The position numbers and the translations under genes were made by a program. From assembly GCF_016598535.1 (NCBI RefSeq), contig NZ_CP066779.1:5764053-5828052 (forward strand): a DNA stretch of 64,000 bases, read 5' to 3'. The stretch is from Rhodococcus sp. P-2. GTDB lineage: Bacteria > Actinomycetota > Actinomycetes > Mycobacteriales > Mycobacteriaceae. The stretch's first letter is position 1; each line of letters begins with the position of its first letter. Shown one piece after another: positions 38,550-50,171 of this stretch. A model generated the notes under the pieces. The model saw nothing but the letters and a program-made list of their open reading frames with translations. It made no database searches and had not been told where the DNA came from.

Positions 38550-40004
38550 ATGACAACACTCACCGACCGCACTGCACTGTTCATCGACGGACTGTGGAGA
38601 GCGCCGGACACTTCCGAAATCATCCGAGTCGTATCACCTTTCACGGAGCAACAGATAGGCTCGTTCCCCGCATCCGTATCGACGGACGTCGACGCAGCTG
38701 TATCAGCGGCTCGAAAAGCATTGCGACGGAACGACTGGTCCGATCTTTCCCCTGTCGAACGTGCGCGTGTCATCCGCAGGTTCGCCGACGAACTCGAGAA
38801 ACGATCCGAGGACCGCGCGGCGGCGGTCACTCACCAGAACGGCATGCCCATCGAGCTCGCCCGTTTCGCCGAGGGGGCCGCGCCCGTCCAACTTTTGCGC
38901 TATTACGCAGGCCTCGCCGAGTCGATGCCTACCGAAGAACGACGGGCCAGCCAACCGATGCCAGGTACGACAATCGTGCGACGCGAGCCGATCGGTGTCG
39001 TTGCTGCCATCGCGCCCTGGAACTTCCCGGCTGTGCTTTCGATGTTCAAGATCGCCCCGGCTCTTGCTGCGGGATGCACCGTCGTTCTGAAACCCTCTCC
39101 CGAAACCACCTTGGACTCCTACATATTGGCCGAGGCCGCCATTGCGGCAGAACTCCCCGAGGGTGTCATCAACATCGTGACTGGCGGACCGGAGATCGGT
39201 CAGTATCTCGTGTCGCATCCCGGGATCGACAAGGTCGCGTTCACGGGATCCACTGCGGCCGGTCGACACATCGGTACGGTGTGCGGCGGAATGCTTCGCC
39301 CCGTTACTTTGGAATTGGGTGGCAAGTCGGCGGCCCTGGTCCTCGACGACGCGGATGTCGAGGAGACGGTAACCGGTCTGGCAACTGCATCCCTGCTCAA
39401 CAGTGGGCAGACGTGTTATATGTCGACTCGAATCTTGGTTCCCCGCAGCCGTAGTCGGACGTACGTCGACGCCATCACCGCGATGGCGGAGGGTCTGCAG
39501 GTCGGCGATCCGATGGAACCGTCGACGTTCGTCGGCCCGTTGGTGAGCGCGAGGCAACAGGACCGTGTGCTGTCCTTGATCGACCAGGGACGCTCGGAAG
39601 GCGGAACTGTCACCACGGGTGGCGGACGCCCCGCCGACCTCGACACCGGATTCTTCGTGCAGCCCACGGTGTTCGCCGATGTCGACAACGGCAGCACCAT
39701 CGCACGGCAGGAAGTATTCGGGCCGGTGCTGTCAGTCATTTCATACGACGACGTCGATGAGGCTGTCGCGCTTGCCAACAACTCCGAGTACGGCCTCGGT
39801 GGGACTGTATGGACCTCCGACGAGGAACGCGGTATCGCAATTGCTCGACGCGTCGAGACAGGCTCGTTCGGTGTCAACACCTTCAACCTCGACTGGGGCT
39901 CACCGTTCGGTGGCGTCAAAGCCAGCGGCTTGGGTCGTGAACTCGGTCCCGAAGGGCTTGCGGCGTACCAGCAACTCAAATCCATTTTCCTCGCATCCTC
40001 GTAA
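38550..40004 (+). CDS. NAD(P)-dependent aldehyde dehydrogenase, copy A
   Basis: A 484-residue aldehyde dehydrogenase oxidising an aldehyde to the acid. The cofactor region is IAPWNFPAVLSMFKIAPALAAGCTVVLKPSPET and FTGSTAAGRH. The general-base Glu is in LELGGKSAA and the catalytic Cys in NSGQTCYMST. The ATG has GGAGGAG upstream. It is divergent from an AraC regulator and starts an operon with the isomerase-like and SDR genes. It is clearly paralogous to the aldehyde dehydrogenase at 50172-51611. Confidence 0.93.
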   Translation: MTTLTDRTALFIDGLWRAPDTSEIIRVVSPFTEQQIGSFPASVSTDVDAAVSAARKALRRNDWSDLSPVERARVIRRFADELEKRSEDRAAAVTHQNGMPIELARFAEGAAPVQLLRYYAGLAESMPTEERRASQPMPGTTIVRREPIGVVAAIAPWNFPAVLSMFKIAPALAAGCTVVLKPSPETTLDSYILAEAAIAAELPEGVINIVTGGPEIGQYLVSHPGIDKVAFTGSTAAGRHIGTVCGGMLRPVTLELGGKSAALVLDDADVEETVTGLATASLLNSGQTCYMSTRILVPRSRSRTYVDAITAMAEGLQVGDPMEPSTFVGPLVSARQQDRVLSLIDQGRSEGGTVTTGGGRPADLDTGFFVQPTVFADVDNGSTIARQEVFGPVLSVISYDDVDEAVALANNSEYGLGGTVWTSDEERGIAIARRVETGSFGVNTFNLDWGSPFGGVKASGLGRELGPEGLAAYQQLKSIFLASS

Positions 40005-40017
40005 GAATCGAGCCACC

Positions 40018-40809
40018 ATGTCCGACGCAGGACTCGCCGGCGCTCGTGCGCTGGCAGAAAATACCGTGAAGATAGCCGAGCAATTCGGGACCACCGAATG
40101 GGAAGCGGACACTGCGTGCCACGGTTGGCGCGTCCACGACCTCATCGGTCACATGGCGTTCTTCTTCAACTTCATCGCCGACCCGGATCTGGTGTTCCCG
40201 TCGAACCCCAGTGGAAAGTCCGAGCGGCTCAACGACGCTGCCGTCCGCGAGCGTGCCGATCTACCGCACGAGCAGATCCTGGACTACTACCGGGAGCAAT
40301 CCGAAGCGGGGCTCGCGACGTTGGCCGCGCTGCAGACAGAGGAGCTTCGCAACAACACACTCGAGATGCTCGACCTCGGGACTTATCGCCTGCATCAGCT
40401 CAGTGACGCGGTGTCGTTCGACCATCTCGTCCATTTGACGTCGGATCTTCTGGCGCCGTTCGGACCGATTCCTCACGGTGAGATCGACGTGGCGGCCGCA
40501 GTCGATCCGGCGATCGACTGGATGGTTGCTGGGCTCCCGCAGATGTGCGGCGAAGCTGTCGCCACCGCGTTGACATCGCCTGTGGCACTGCGCCTCAACG
40601 GCGCCACCGAGCGCACTTTCGTCATCTCTCATGGCGATGGGGGAGTGACCGTCACCGAATCTGACGACGTGCCGGAGAACGTCGCGACCACCCAGGCCAC
40701 CGAATTTCTGCGGTGGGGGACCACCCGATCTGCATGGCGGTCTGCCGTCGAGGTCTCCGGCGACCGCAGGACCGTCGCCGCGGTCCTCGATGCCATCGAC
40801 ATCGTCTGA
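40018..40809 (+). CDS. Mycothiol-dependent maleylpyruvate isomerase-like (DinB-fold) protein
   Basis: A 263-residue protein with an MDMPI N-terminal / DinB-2 helical bundle. Metal ligands are suggested by His45 (DLIGHMA) and by Asp135 and His139 in SFDHLVHLTSDLL, where family members have Glu-x3-His. A C-terminal domain of about 100 residues follows. Such enzymes use mycothiol in isomerisation or detoxification. It is 13 nt after the aldehyde dehydrogenase stop, in one operon with that gene and the following SDR. A role with a reactive aldehyde or enone is possible. Confidence 0.78.
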   Translation: MSDAGLAGARALAENTVKIAEQFGTTEWEADTACHGWRVHDLIGHMAFFFNFIADPDLVFPSNPSGKSERLNDAAVRERADLPHEQILDYYREQSEAGLATLAALQTEELRNNTLEMLDLGTYRLHQLSDAVSFDHLVHLTSDLLAPFGPIPHGEIDVAAAVDPAIDWMVAGLPQMCGEAVATALTSPVALRLNGATERTFVISHGDGGVTVTESDDVPENVATTQATEFLRWGTTRSAWRSAVEVSGDRRTVAAVLDAIDIV

Positions 40810-40849
40810 CCCACACCGAATCCGAAAACCAGAACACGAGGAAACAGTT

Positions 40850-41686
40850 ATGTCTCAGTACTTGCAGGACAAGGTCATTCTCATCACCGGTGCAGGGGGT
40901 GGGTTCGGTCAACTCATCGCCGAGAAGGTGGCTGCGCAGGGCGCCAAAGTCGTCGGCGTGGACATCAACGAGGCGGGCCTGAAGACTGTGTTCGACGGTA
41001 TCGCGGCCGCGGGATTCACCGGCACCTACAAGGTTGCCGACGTCACCGACATGGATCAGGTCATCGCTGCGGCGCAGCACGGCATTTCGGAGTACGGGGC
41101 GCTCGACGTACTCGTCAACAATGCGGGCGTCATGCCTCTCGCATATTTCGCCGATCACGAACGTGCGTGGCAGAAGTGGCACAAGGCAATCGACATCAAT
41201 ATCAAGGGCGTCGTCAACGGAATCTCTGCGGTATACGACCAGATGATCGAGCAGGGTCGCGGTCAAGTCGTCAACATCTCGTCGATCTTCGGAAACGCCG
41301 GCGTCGACGGTTCCGGCGTCTACAGCGCAACTAAGGCTGCAGTCACCACGATCTCGGATTCACTGCGAATCGAAGCCAAGGGCAAGATCAAGGTGACGAC
41401 TGTCAAGCCCACGGGTGTGACAGGAACGAACTTGGCGAGCTGGATCGTCAACGAGAACGCGATCCTCGGTCTCACCGGTCAACGTGCGGGTACCTACATG
41501 GAGAACGTCGGGCACCTGGCCGACGGCACCCTCAGCCCCGGGCAGAAGGATGTCGACTCCATCGAATACTGGCTGATCAAGCCCGACGACCTGGCCGACG
41601 CTGTCGTTCACATCATCGATCAACCGTGGGGTATCAGCATCAGTGACATAACCGTCCGCGCCAGCGGCGAGGATTACCTGTACTGA
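40850..41686 (+). CDS. Short-chain dehydrogenase/reductase
   Basis: A 278-residue classical SDR. The cofactor motif is ITGAGGGFGQLIAEKVAAQG, followed by NNAGVMPL and the catalytic SSIFGN...YSATK. The C-terminal 60 residues are longer than usual and include MENVGHLADGTLSPGQKD. It should oxidise or reduce an alcohol/ketone with NAD(P). The ATG has GAGGAAA upstream. It is the third gene of the plus-strand operon beginning at 38550. Confidence 0.88.
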   Translation: MSQYLQDKVILITGAGGGFGQLIAEKVAAQGAKVVGVDINEAGLKTVFDGIAAAGFTGTYKVADVTDMDQVIAAAQHGISEYGALDVLVNNAGVMPLAYFADHERAWQKWHKAIDINIKGVVNGISAVYDQMIEQGRGQVVNISSIFGNAGVDGSGVYSATKAAVTTISDSLRIEAKGKIKVTTVKPTGVTGTNLASWIVNENAILGLTGQRAGTYMENVGHLADGTLSPGQKDVDSIEYWLIKPDDLADAVVHIIDQPWGISISDITVRASGEDYLY

Positions 41687-41808
41687 GTACCTGATCGAAA
41701 GCCGCGCTCTGCCGGTGTGGCTGCGCAAACCTCGCAGAAGACTGCAGTCCGGGACGTTCCGTGGTCGAGCGCCATTGCCATGGCATTGCCTGTCGTCGTA
41801 GAGTCTTA

Positions 41809-41824
41809 CTTAACGATCGTTAAG
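41809..41824. promoter_or_regulatory. Operator copy 5, 16-bp perfect palindrome
   Basis: CTTAACGATCGTTAAG lies 61 nt upstream of the MDR gene start, in the 199-nt gap after the SDR gene. A 22-nt block including it (41805-41826) is repeated exactly, in the same orientation to the downstream gene, before the HpaB-like gene. Confidence 0.75.
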
Positions 41825-41885
41825 CTGTTGCTGTGGAGGACTCCGTTTGCCGAGGAAGTCGCCGGAATCAGTCCGAGGAGTTTGA

Positions 41886-42854
41886 ATGAAAGCAGTCCAC
41901 TTGGTGGAGGCGACGGGGCCCGAAGGTTTGTCGTTGGTCGATGTCGACGAACCTGTCGATCCCGCACGGGTGGTAGTTGATTTGCACACCGCCGGCGTGA
42001 GTTTCCCTGATCTTCTCCAGACCACGGGCGGCTACCAAATGGTGCGCGAACTACCGTGCGTACCAGGGATTGAAGGTGCCGGTACCGTTCGGAGCGCGCC
42101 GCCAGGGTCAGGCTTCGTGCCCGGGCGGCGCGTGGCCGTGCTGACGACCGGGGAAGGCTCGTGGCAGCAGACCGTTGCGGTCGAGCCGTCCAATGTCTTC
42201 GCTCTTCCTGATGTGGTCTCGCTCTCGGCCGGTTCGGGATTTCTCCTGAATTATCTGACCGCGCACTTCGCCCTCGACGAACGTGCGCGATACCGTGCCG
42301 GCGAGACCGTCCTGATTCACGGCGCGGCCGGTGGGTTGGGTACTGCCGCGTTGCATGTCGCGTCTGCGCTCGGTCTGGAGACGGTCGCTGTCGTGAGTAC
42401 GGGCGAGAAGGAGAAAATCGCCGCGGAGTCCGGGGCAACGCACGTCGTGTCGGTCGACGGGTGGAAGGAAGGCGTCCAACGGATTACGAATGGGCGCGGT
42501 GTCGACATCATTCTCGATCCGGTCGGTGGTGACCGCTTCACCGACAGCCTGCGCAGCCTTGCGCCGAACGGTCGCCTGGTCGTTTTGGGATTCACCGGCG
42601 GTGATATTCCCACGGTCAAGGTGAATCGACTTCTCCTGAAGAATATTTCGGTGACGGGTGCAGGATGGGGTGAATATCTGAAAACCGATCCCCGGTATCT
42701 ACAGCGTCAATGGCAGGAGCTCTATCCCCTGCTCCGGTCGGGAGCTCTGAGGGTGCCTGAGCCCACCCTCTACCCCTTGGCGCGTGCTGCCGATGCACTG
42801 ACGTCGTTGAGCGAGCGCACGGCGGTAGGAAAAGTCGCGCTTTCTCTCGAATGA
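41886..42854 (+). CDS. NADPH:quinone oxidoreductase-like MDR enzyme
   Basis: A 322-residue zinc-independent medium-chain reductase. The N-terminal GroES-like domain (TAGVSFPDLLQTTGGY; PGIEGAGTV) and the Rossmann motif (HGAAGGLGTAALHVASALG) are typical of QOR/enoyl reductases, which reduce quinones or enoyl-CoA-like double bonds with NADPH. The ATG has CCGAGGAG upstream. It leads the operon MDR, ligase, racemase, crotonase and is preceded by a perfect operator palindrome. Confidence 0.9.
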   Translation: MKAVHLVEATGPEGLSLVDVDEPVDPARVVVDLHTAGVSFPDLLQTTGGYQMVRELPCVPGIEGAGTVRSAPPGSGFVPGRRVAVLTTGEGSWQQTVAVEPSNVFALPDVVSLSAGSGFLLNYLTAHFALDERARYRAGETVLIHGAAGGLGTAALHVASALGLETVAVVSTGEKEKIAAESGATHVVSVDGWKEGVQRITNGRGVDIILDPVGGDRFTDSLRSLAPNGRLVVLGFTGGDIPTVKVNRLLLKNISVTGAGWGEYLKTDPRYLQRQWQELYPLLRSGALRVPEPTLYPLARAADALTSLSERTAVGKVALSLE

Positions 42855-42911
42855 TCTCCACACGAACAACTTTGTGAACAAGACCTCAGCGAACGAACCT
42901 TGGAGTGAACC

Positions 42912-44459
42912 ATGTATCCCGGAGCGTATGTTGCGACAAACCCGGACAAGGCCGCGGTGATCGTTGCCGAGACCGGTGAAGCGGTGACGTTCGCGCAACT
43001 GGAATCGAATTCGATTCGGATTGCGCGAGTTCTCCACGGACTCGGGTTGCGGCGGGGCGACAACCTGGCCGTACTCGCCACCAATAACGTTCAGGTCTTC
43101 GACATCTACTGGGCGGCTATGCGCTCCGGTGTCTACCTGACGATGGTGAACTGGCACCTGACCGCTCCGGAAGGTGCATATATCGTCGAGGACTGTGAGG
43201 CAAAGGTAGTCATCGTCGATGCTGCTCTGAGCGAACTGGCCGCGACATTGTCCGAACTCGTTCCCCGGCAGGTGACCAGGCTTTCCTTCGGCGGCCAACT
43301 CGACGGATACGACTCCCTCGACCGGGCGGCTGACATGGAGTCGGACGTCCCGCTCCCGGATCAGCCGCGCGGCGCCGACATGTTGTACTCGTCGGGAACC
43401 ACCGGCCGTCCCAAGGGCATCAAGCCGGCTCTACCGAATCGTCAGATACAGGATCCAGGCGATCAGATGACGGCGATGAACCAAAGTGTTTGGGGTGTAA
43501 CCGAAGACGACATCTATCTGTCCCCGGCGCCCCTCTATCATGCCGCTCCGCTCCGGACGTGCGCCTCGGTCCAGGCGCTGGGCGGAACCGTTGTGGTGAT
43601 GAATCGGTTCGATCCGGAGAAGGCTCTGGAATACATCGAGCGTTATCGCATCACGTACAGCCAGTGGGTGCCGACAATGTTCGTGCGCCTGCTCAAACTG
43701 CCACAAGAAACGCGCGACCGTTACGACATGTCGTCTCTGCGACTCGCCGTCCACGCGGCCGCACCGTGTCCCGTCGATGTGAAGCGAAAGATGATCGATT
43801 GGTGGGGGCCGATTCTGGACGAGTACTACTCCTCGACGGAACTCAACGGCATGACCATCGTTCACTCGGACGAGTGGCTGCGAAAGCCGGGCACGGTGGG
43901 GCGGGCCGCCCTGGGAGTGCTCCACATATGCGGGGAGAACGGCGAAGATCTACCCCCCGGCGAGGTGGGTACGCTGTACTTCGAACGTGACGAGTTGCCA
44001 TTCAACTATCACAATGCGCCCGAAAAGACCCAGGAGGCACAGCATCCCGCCCACCCGGCCTGGACGACTACGGGTGATGTCGGCTTCGTGGACGAGGAGG
44101 GTTACCTATTTCTGACCGACCGTAAGTCCTTCATGATCATCTCGGGCGGTGTGAACATTTATCCGCAGGAGATCGAGAACGTGCTGATCGAGCATTCCTC
44201 GGTATTGGACGCGGCGGTGATCGGGTTGCCCGACGACGAGATGGGGGAGATAGTGATGGCTGTCGTCCAGCCAGTCCCCGAAGCCGAAGCCGGCGATGCG
44301 CTTCGCGACGAACTGCTTTCTCATTTGCGCGCGCAGATCGCCAAGTACAAGCTGCCGAGGCGACTCGTGTTCAGTACGGATCTACCTCGAACTCCGACCG
44401 GGAAATTGGTCAAAGGAAAACTGCGCGATCGCTATTCAGGCAAGGTTTCCATCGGATGA
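42912..44459 (+). CDS. Acyl-CoA synthetase (FadD-like AMP-binding enzyme)
   Basis: A 515-residue ANL ligase. It has [16 protein letters not shown] (P-loop), the acid-binding loop region ([10 protein letters not shown]), the hinge ([23 protein letters not shown]) and the C-terminal catalytic Lys ([13 protein letters not shown]). It activates a carboxylic acid to a CoA ester. Its stop overlaps the start of the racemase gene by ATGA, so activation and racemisation are translationally coupled. That fits a pathway for an alpha-methyl-branched acid. Confidence 0.9.
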   Translation: MYPGAYVATNPDKAAVIVAETGEAVTFAQLESNSIRIARVLHGLGLRRGDNLAVLATNNVQVFDIYWAAMRSGVYLTMVNWHLTAPEGAYIVEDCEAKVVIVDAALSELAATLSELVPRQVTRLSFGGQLDGYDSLDRAADMESDVPLPDQPRGADMLYSSGTTGRPKGIKPALPNRQIQDPGDQMTAMNQSVWGVTEDDIYLSPAPLYHAAPLRTCASVQALGGTVVVMNRFDPEKALEYIERYRITYSQWVPTMFVRLLKLPQETRDRYDMSSLRLAVHAAAPCPVDVKRKMIDWWGPILDEYYSSTELNGMTIVHSDEWLRKPGTVGRAALGVLHICGENGEDLPPGEVGTLYFERDELPFNYHNAPEKTQEAQHPAHPAWTTTGDVGFVDEEGYLFLTDRKSFMIISGGVNIYPQEIENVLIEHSSVLDAAVIGLPDDEMGEIVMAVVQPVPEAEAGDALRDELLSHLRAQIAKYKLPRRLVFSTDLPRTPTGKLVKGKLRDRYSGKVSIG

Positions 44460-45550
44460 GCGGCCCGTTGCACGGTGTTCGAGTGCTGGAACTCGCGGGG
44501 TTGGGTCCGGGGCCGCACGCTGCGATGATGCTTGCAGATCTCGGAGCGGACGTTGTTCGAGTCGAGCGTCCGTCTGGTGGACTCGAGATCTCGCCACGAG
44601 AGCAGGACCAACTTTTGCGTGGGAGACGGTCGGTGGAAGCCGACCTCAAGACCGAGTCAGGCCGAGAGTTGGTGAGGGCCCTCGTCTCGAAAGCCGATGT
44701 GTTCCTGGAAGGTTTTCGGCCCGGCGTGACCGAGCGGCTGGGTTTCGGCCCCGACGTGTGCACCGAACTCAACAGCCGGCTGATCTACGCACGTATGACG
44801 GGATGGGGTCAAGACGGCCCACTCGCGCAGCGGGCGGGACACGACATCACTTACCTGGCGCTGACCGGAGTCCTGCACGCTATCGGTCCGGCCGAGAAAC
44901 CCACGGTTCCGCTGAACCTCGTCGGAGACTTCGGCGGTGGCTCCATGTTCTTGATCCTCGGAATCGTCTCTGCGTTGTACGAGCGAGAGCGTTCGGGCAC
45001 AGGACAAGTGGTCGATGCCGCAATTGTCGACGGAACTTCGGTGTTGGCGCAGATGATGTGGTCGTTGCGAGGGAGCGGACAGTGGAGTGACTCACGTGCA
45101 ACCAACCTCCTGGACGGTTCTACGCCGTTCTACGACACATACGAATGTTCGGACGGCAAGTTCGTAGCAGTCGGTGCCCTCGAACCGCAGTTCTACGCGG
45201 CGCTCCTCCAAGGCATGGATATCGCGCCGGAATCGTTGCCCGATCAGATGGATCGAAGTGGCTGGCCCACAATCCGAGAACGGTTCACAGAGGCGTTCTC
45301 GTCGCGCACGCGAGACGCCTGGGCAGCGCTGTTCGAATCGACGGACGCTTGTGTTGCTCCTGTCCTGAGCCCCGCCGAAGCCGCGTTGCACCCGCATCTT
45401 GCCCAGCGGGGAACTCTTGTCGAAGCCGACGGAATAGTGCAGGCGGCACCCGCGCCGCGGTTCTCCCGTTCCAGGACTGTGCAGCCGTCAGGTGCCCGGC
45501 CACCCGGGGTCGATACCACCGCCGTGACGAAGGATTGGCTGGACGACTGA
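44456..45550 (+). CDS. Alpha-methylacyl-CoA racemase (CaiB/BaiF family)
   Basis: A 364-residue family III CoA-transferase-fold protein. The residues that define the racemase branch in M. tuberculosis MCR (His126, Asp156, Glu241) align with His129 (AGHDITYL), Asp158 (LVGDFGGGS) and Glu243 (VGALEPQFY). This makes a racemase more likely than a CoA-transferase. It interconverts 2R and 2S methylacyl-CoA so that acyl-CoA dehydrogenase can act. It is coupled by ATGA to an acyl-CoA ligase and followed by a crotonase. Confidence 0.9.
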   Translation: MSGPLHGVRVLELAGLGPGPHAAMMLADLGADVVRVERPSGGLEISPREQDQLLRGRRSVEADLKTESGRELVRALVSKADVFLEGFRPGVTERLGFGPDVCTELNSRLIYARMTGWGQDGPLAQRAGHDITYLALTGVLHAIGPAEKPTVPLNLVGDFGGGSMFLILGIVSALYERERSGTGQVVDAAIVDGTSVLAQMMWSLRGSGQWSDSRATNLLDGSTPFYDTYECSDGKFVAVGALEPQFYAALLQGMDIAPESLPDQMDRSGWPTIRERFTEAFSSRTRDAWAALFESTDACVAPVLSPAEAALHPHLAQRGTLVEADGIVQAAPAPRFSRSRTVQPSGARPPGVDTTAVTKDWLDD

Positions 45551-45607
45551 GTGGCAGATCAACTTTTGTAGCACAACTCGATCGAGTCTGACTGACAAGG
45601 AATTTCA

Positions 45608-46384
45608 ATGACCGAAACGCGACCGGATGTCTACGCGAGCCGAGACGGCGGAGTGCTCCGCATAGTCGTCAACAGGCCAGCGCGAATGAACGCGTTGACT
45701 ACCGAAACCCTGGAGAGTCTTGCCACGATCTTCGTCGAGCACGCACAATCCTCGGATGTGCGGGTGGCGGTTCTCGAAGGAGAGGGCAAGGCCTTTTGCA
45801 CGGGCGCGGACCTCGCGGACGTGACGTTGTCCGGTCCGCCGTCGGCGGACACGATCGATGCCGCCAATGCCTTGGTGCAGACCATTCGAGAGTTTCCGTT
45901 TCCGGTGGTCGCTGCGGTACGAGGCCCTGCGGCAGGTGTGGGTGTTTCGCTGGCTTTGGCGTGCGACCTCGTGCTCGCAGCGGAGTCGAGTTACTTTCTG
46001 CTCGCGTTCACAAAGGTGGGATTGATGCCGGACGGTGGAGCCACCGCACTGGTGGCAGCGTCGATCGGTCGCGCGCGCGCCATGCGCATGGCACTGCTGG
46101 CCGAAAGATTATCCGCTCGAGATGCTTTCGACTGCGGCCTGGTCTCACACGTGTGCGAGGACGACGCTTTCGCGGTGGAGTTGGCAGACCTGACGCACCG
46201 ATTGGTCGCCGGGTCGTCCCCTGCATTTCGGTTTACCAAGAAGGCGATCAACGACGCTACGCTCACCGAACTCGGTGATGCGTTCACACGCGAGCGCTCA
46301 GGCCAGATCGACCTGTTGGGCAGTGGTGATTTCGCCGAAGGTGTTGCGGCGTTTCAGGAAAAGCGCGCAGCAGTCTTCGGATAG
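45608..46384 (+). CDS. Enoyl-CoA hydratase/isomerase family protein
   Basis: A 258-residue crotonase with GKAFCTGADLADV and RGPAAGVGVSLALACDLVLA as oxyanion-hole segments. In LAFTKVGLMPDGGATALV an Asp stands where hydratases have the second catalytic Glu, as in the paralogue at 10425-11204. It may therefore be an isomerase or a specialised hydratase. It is the last gene of the plus-strand operon from 41886 and is followed by a 17-bp hairpin terminator. Confidence 0.88.
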   Translation: MTETRPDVYASRDGGVLRIVVNRPARMNALTTETLESLATIFVEHAQSSDVRVAVLEGEGKAFCTGADLADVTLSGPPSADTIDAANALVQTIREFPFPVVAAVRGPAAGVGVSLALACDLVLAAESSYFLLAFTKVGLMPDGGATALVAASIGRARAMRMALLAERLSARDAFDCGLVSHVCEDDAFAVELADLTHRLVAGSSPAFRFTKKAINDATLTELGDAFTRERSGQIDLLGSGDFAEGVAAFQEKRAAVFG

Positions 46385-46409
46385 ACGAAGCGAGAACGGT
46401 GCTTACAAT

Positions 46410-46448
46410 GACCGTGGTCCCGAACACAGGATGTTCGGGACCACGGTC
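46410..46448. terminator. Bidirectional 17-bp hairpin terminator
   Basis: A perfect 17-bp stem (GACCGTGGTCCCGAACA and its complement) with a CAGGA loop lies between the convergent crotonase and acyl-CoA dehydrogenase genes. GAGAAC (46392) and GTTCTC (46449) could extend it across an internal bulge. Confidence 0.83.
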
Positions 46449-46462
46449 GTTCTCGGTGCTGA

Positions 46463-47614
46463 TCAACCCTTCGCGATGTCGCGGCCGATTATCTCCTTCA
46501 TGATTTCGGTGGTTCCGCCGTAGATGGTCTGGATTCGGCTGTCTACGTAGGCCCGGGCGATCGGATACTCCATCATGTAGCCGTATCCGCCGTGTAGTTG
46601 TACGCAACGATCCACGACGCGCTTCTGAAGTTCGCTGGCCCACCACTTCGCCTGTGCCGCTTCGACTGCTGACAGCTGGTCGTCGTTGATGGCCAGGACT
46701 GCGTTGTCGACGTATGCCTGTGTCACGTCGATCTCGGTCAGCATCTCGGCGAGGGCGAATCGAGTGTTCTGGAAGTCGCCGATCGGCTTTCCGAAGGCGG
46801 TGCGGTCGAACGCGTAGCCTTTGGTCCATTCGTAGGCCGCACGCGCGCAACTGATTGCGCTCACTGCGATCGACAGGCGCTCACGGGGAAGGCGCTCCAT
46901 GAGATGAATGAGGCCTCCACCCTCCTCGCCCAGGAGGTTGCCTGCCGGGACTCTCACATTGTCGAACGACAACTCGGCTGTGTCCTGACCCGCGAGCCCC
47001 ACCTTGTGGAGTTTGCGACCGCGGGTGAATCCGTCCATCCCACGTTCGACCACGAGGAGGCTGAATCCCCGCGACCCGGCTTCGGGATCGGTCCGCGCTG
47101 CAACGATGACGATGTCGGCGTGAATACCGCTGGTGATGAAGGTCTTCTGTCCGTTCAAGATCCAGTCGTCGCCATCTCGAACAGCCGAGGTCTTGATGCC
47201 TTGCAGATCGCTGCCGGTACCCGGCTCGGTCATCGCGATGGCGCAGATGAGTTCGCCGGCAGCCATACCCGGTAGCCAACGTGCCTTCTGCTCGTCTGTG
47301 CCGAGGTCGGCGATGTACGGAATGACGATGTCGTCCTGAAGTCCGAGTCCGGCGCCGAACGAGGTGGTACCGGTACGGGCGATCTCTTCGGCGACCACAT
47401 ACCGGTACCGGTAGTCGAGTTCACCCGAGCCTCCGTATTGTTCGGGGACGGCCAGACCGACGATACCCATCTTGCCGGCGGCGAGCCACGCCGATCGGTC
47501 GACGAGCCTGGCTTCTTCCCAGCTGTCGTAGTGAGGCATGATCTCGCGGGCAATGAACTCGCGCACGGTCTCTCGGTAGGCATCGTGGTCGGCTGTGAAC
47601 AGTGTTCGACGCAT
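46463..47614 (-). CDS. Acyl-CoA dehydrogenase (FadE-like, LCAD/IVD type)
   Basis: A 383-residue FAD enzyme for the first step of beta-oxidation. FAD-contact segments are AIAMTEPGTGSDL and TFITSGIHADIVIV, with QLHGGYGYMMEYPIARAYVD near the end. The MCAD-type catalytic Glu (YEGT) is Gly here (YGGT). The base is instead likely Glu262 in ARAAYEWTKGY, the LCAD/isovaleryl-CoA dehydrogenase position. It is the last gene of the operon HpaB-like, NPD, acyl-CoA dehydrogenase. Branched or bulky acyl-CoAs are plausible substrates. Confidence 0.92.
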   Translation of the reverse strand: MRRTLFTADHDAYRETVREFIAREIMPHYDSWEEARLVDRSAWLAAGKMGIVGLAVPEQYGGSGELDYRYRYVVAEEIARTGTTSFGAGLGLQDDIVIPYIADLGTDEQKARWLPGMAAGELICAIAMTEPGTGSDLQGIKTSAVRDGDDWILNGQKTFITSGIHADIVIVAARTDPEAGSRGFSLLVVERGMDGFTRGRKLHKVGLAGQDTAELSFDNVRVPAGNLLGEEGGGLIHLMERLPRERLSIAVSAISCARAAYEWTKGYAFDRTAFGKPIGDFQNTRFALAEMLTEIDVTQAYVDNAVLAINDDQLSAVEAAQAKWWASELQKRVVDRCVQLHGGYGYMMEYPIARAYVDSRIQTIYGGTTEIMKEIIGRDIAKG

Positions 47615-47630
47615 GGGTTGCTCTCCTGTC

Positions 47631-50053
<2,423 letters not shown>

Positions 50054-50099
50054 TGGATACTTCCTTGATCTTCTGTCGCGGTTACTGCACTGAACCTAG

Positions 50100-50115
50100 C
50101 TTAACGATCGTTAAG
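50100..50115. promoter_or_regulatory. Operator copy 6, 16-bp perfect palindrome
   Basis: CTTAACGATCGTTAAG lies 46 nt upstream of the HpaB-like gene, identical to the copy at 41809-41824. The surrounding 22 nt (50098-50119) are also identical when read toward the regulated gene. Confidence 0.75.
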
Positions 50116-50171
50116 TAAGTGCGCAATCGTGTGCTCGACGATTTCCGGCGACTCATGGTGCAGGTGACGAA

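Noticed and set aside
41809-41824. KstR-type operator
   Set aside because: KstR sites have AAC-N2-GTT. The palindrome here has AAC-N4-GTT, so it is a different TetR site.
44456-45550. Formyl-CoA or other family III CoA-transferase
   Set aside because: The His129/Asp158/Glu243 set matches the alpha-methylacyl-CoA racemase branch.
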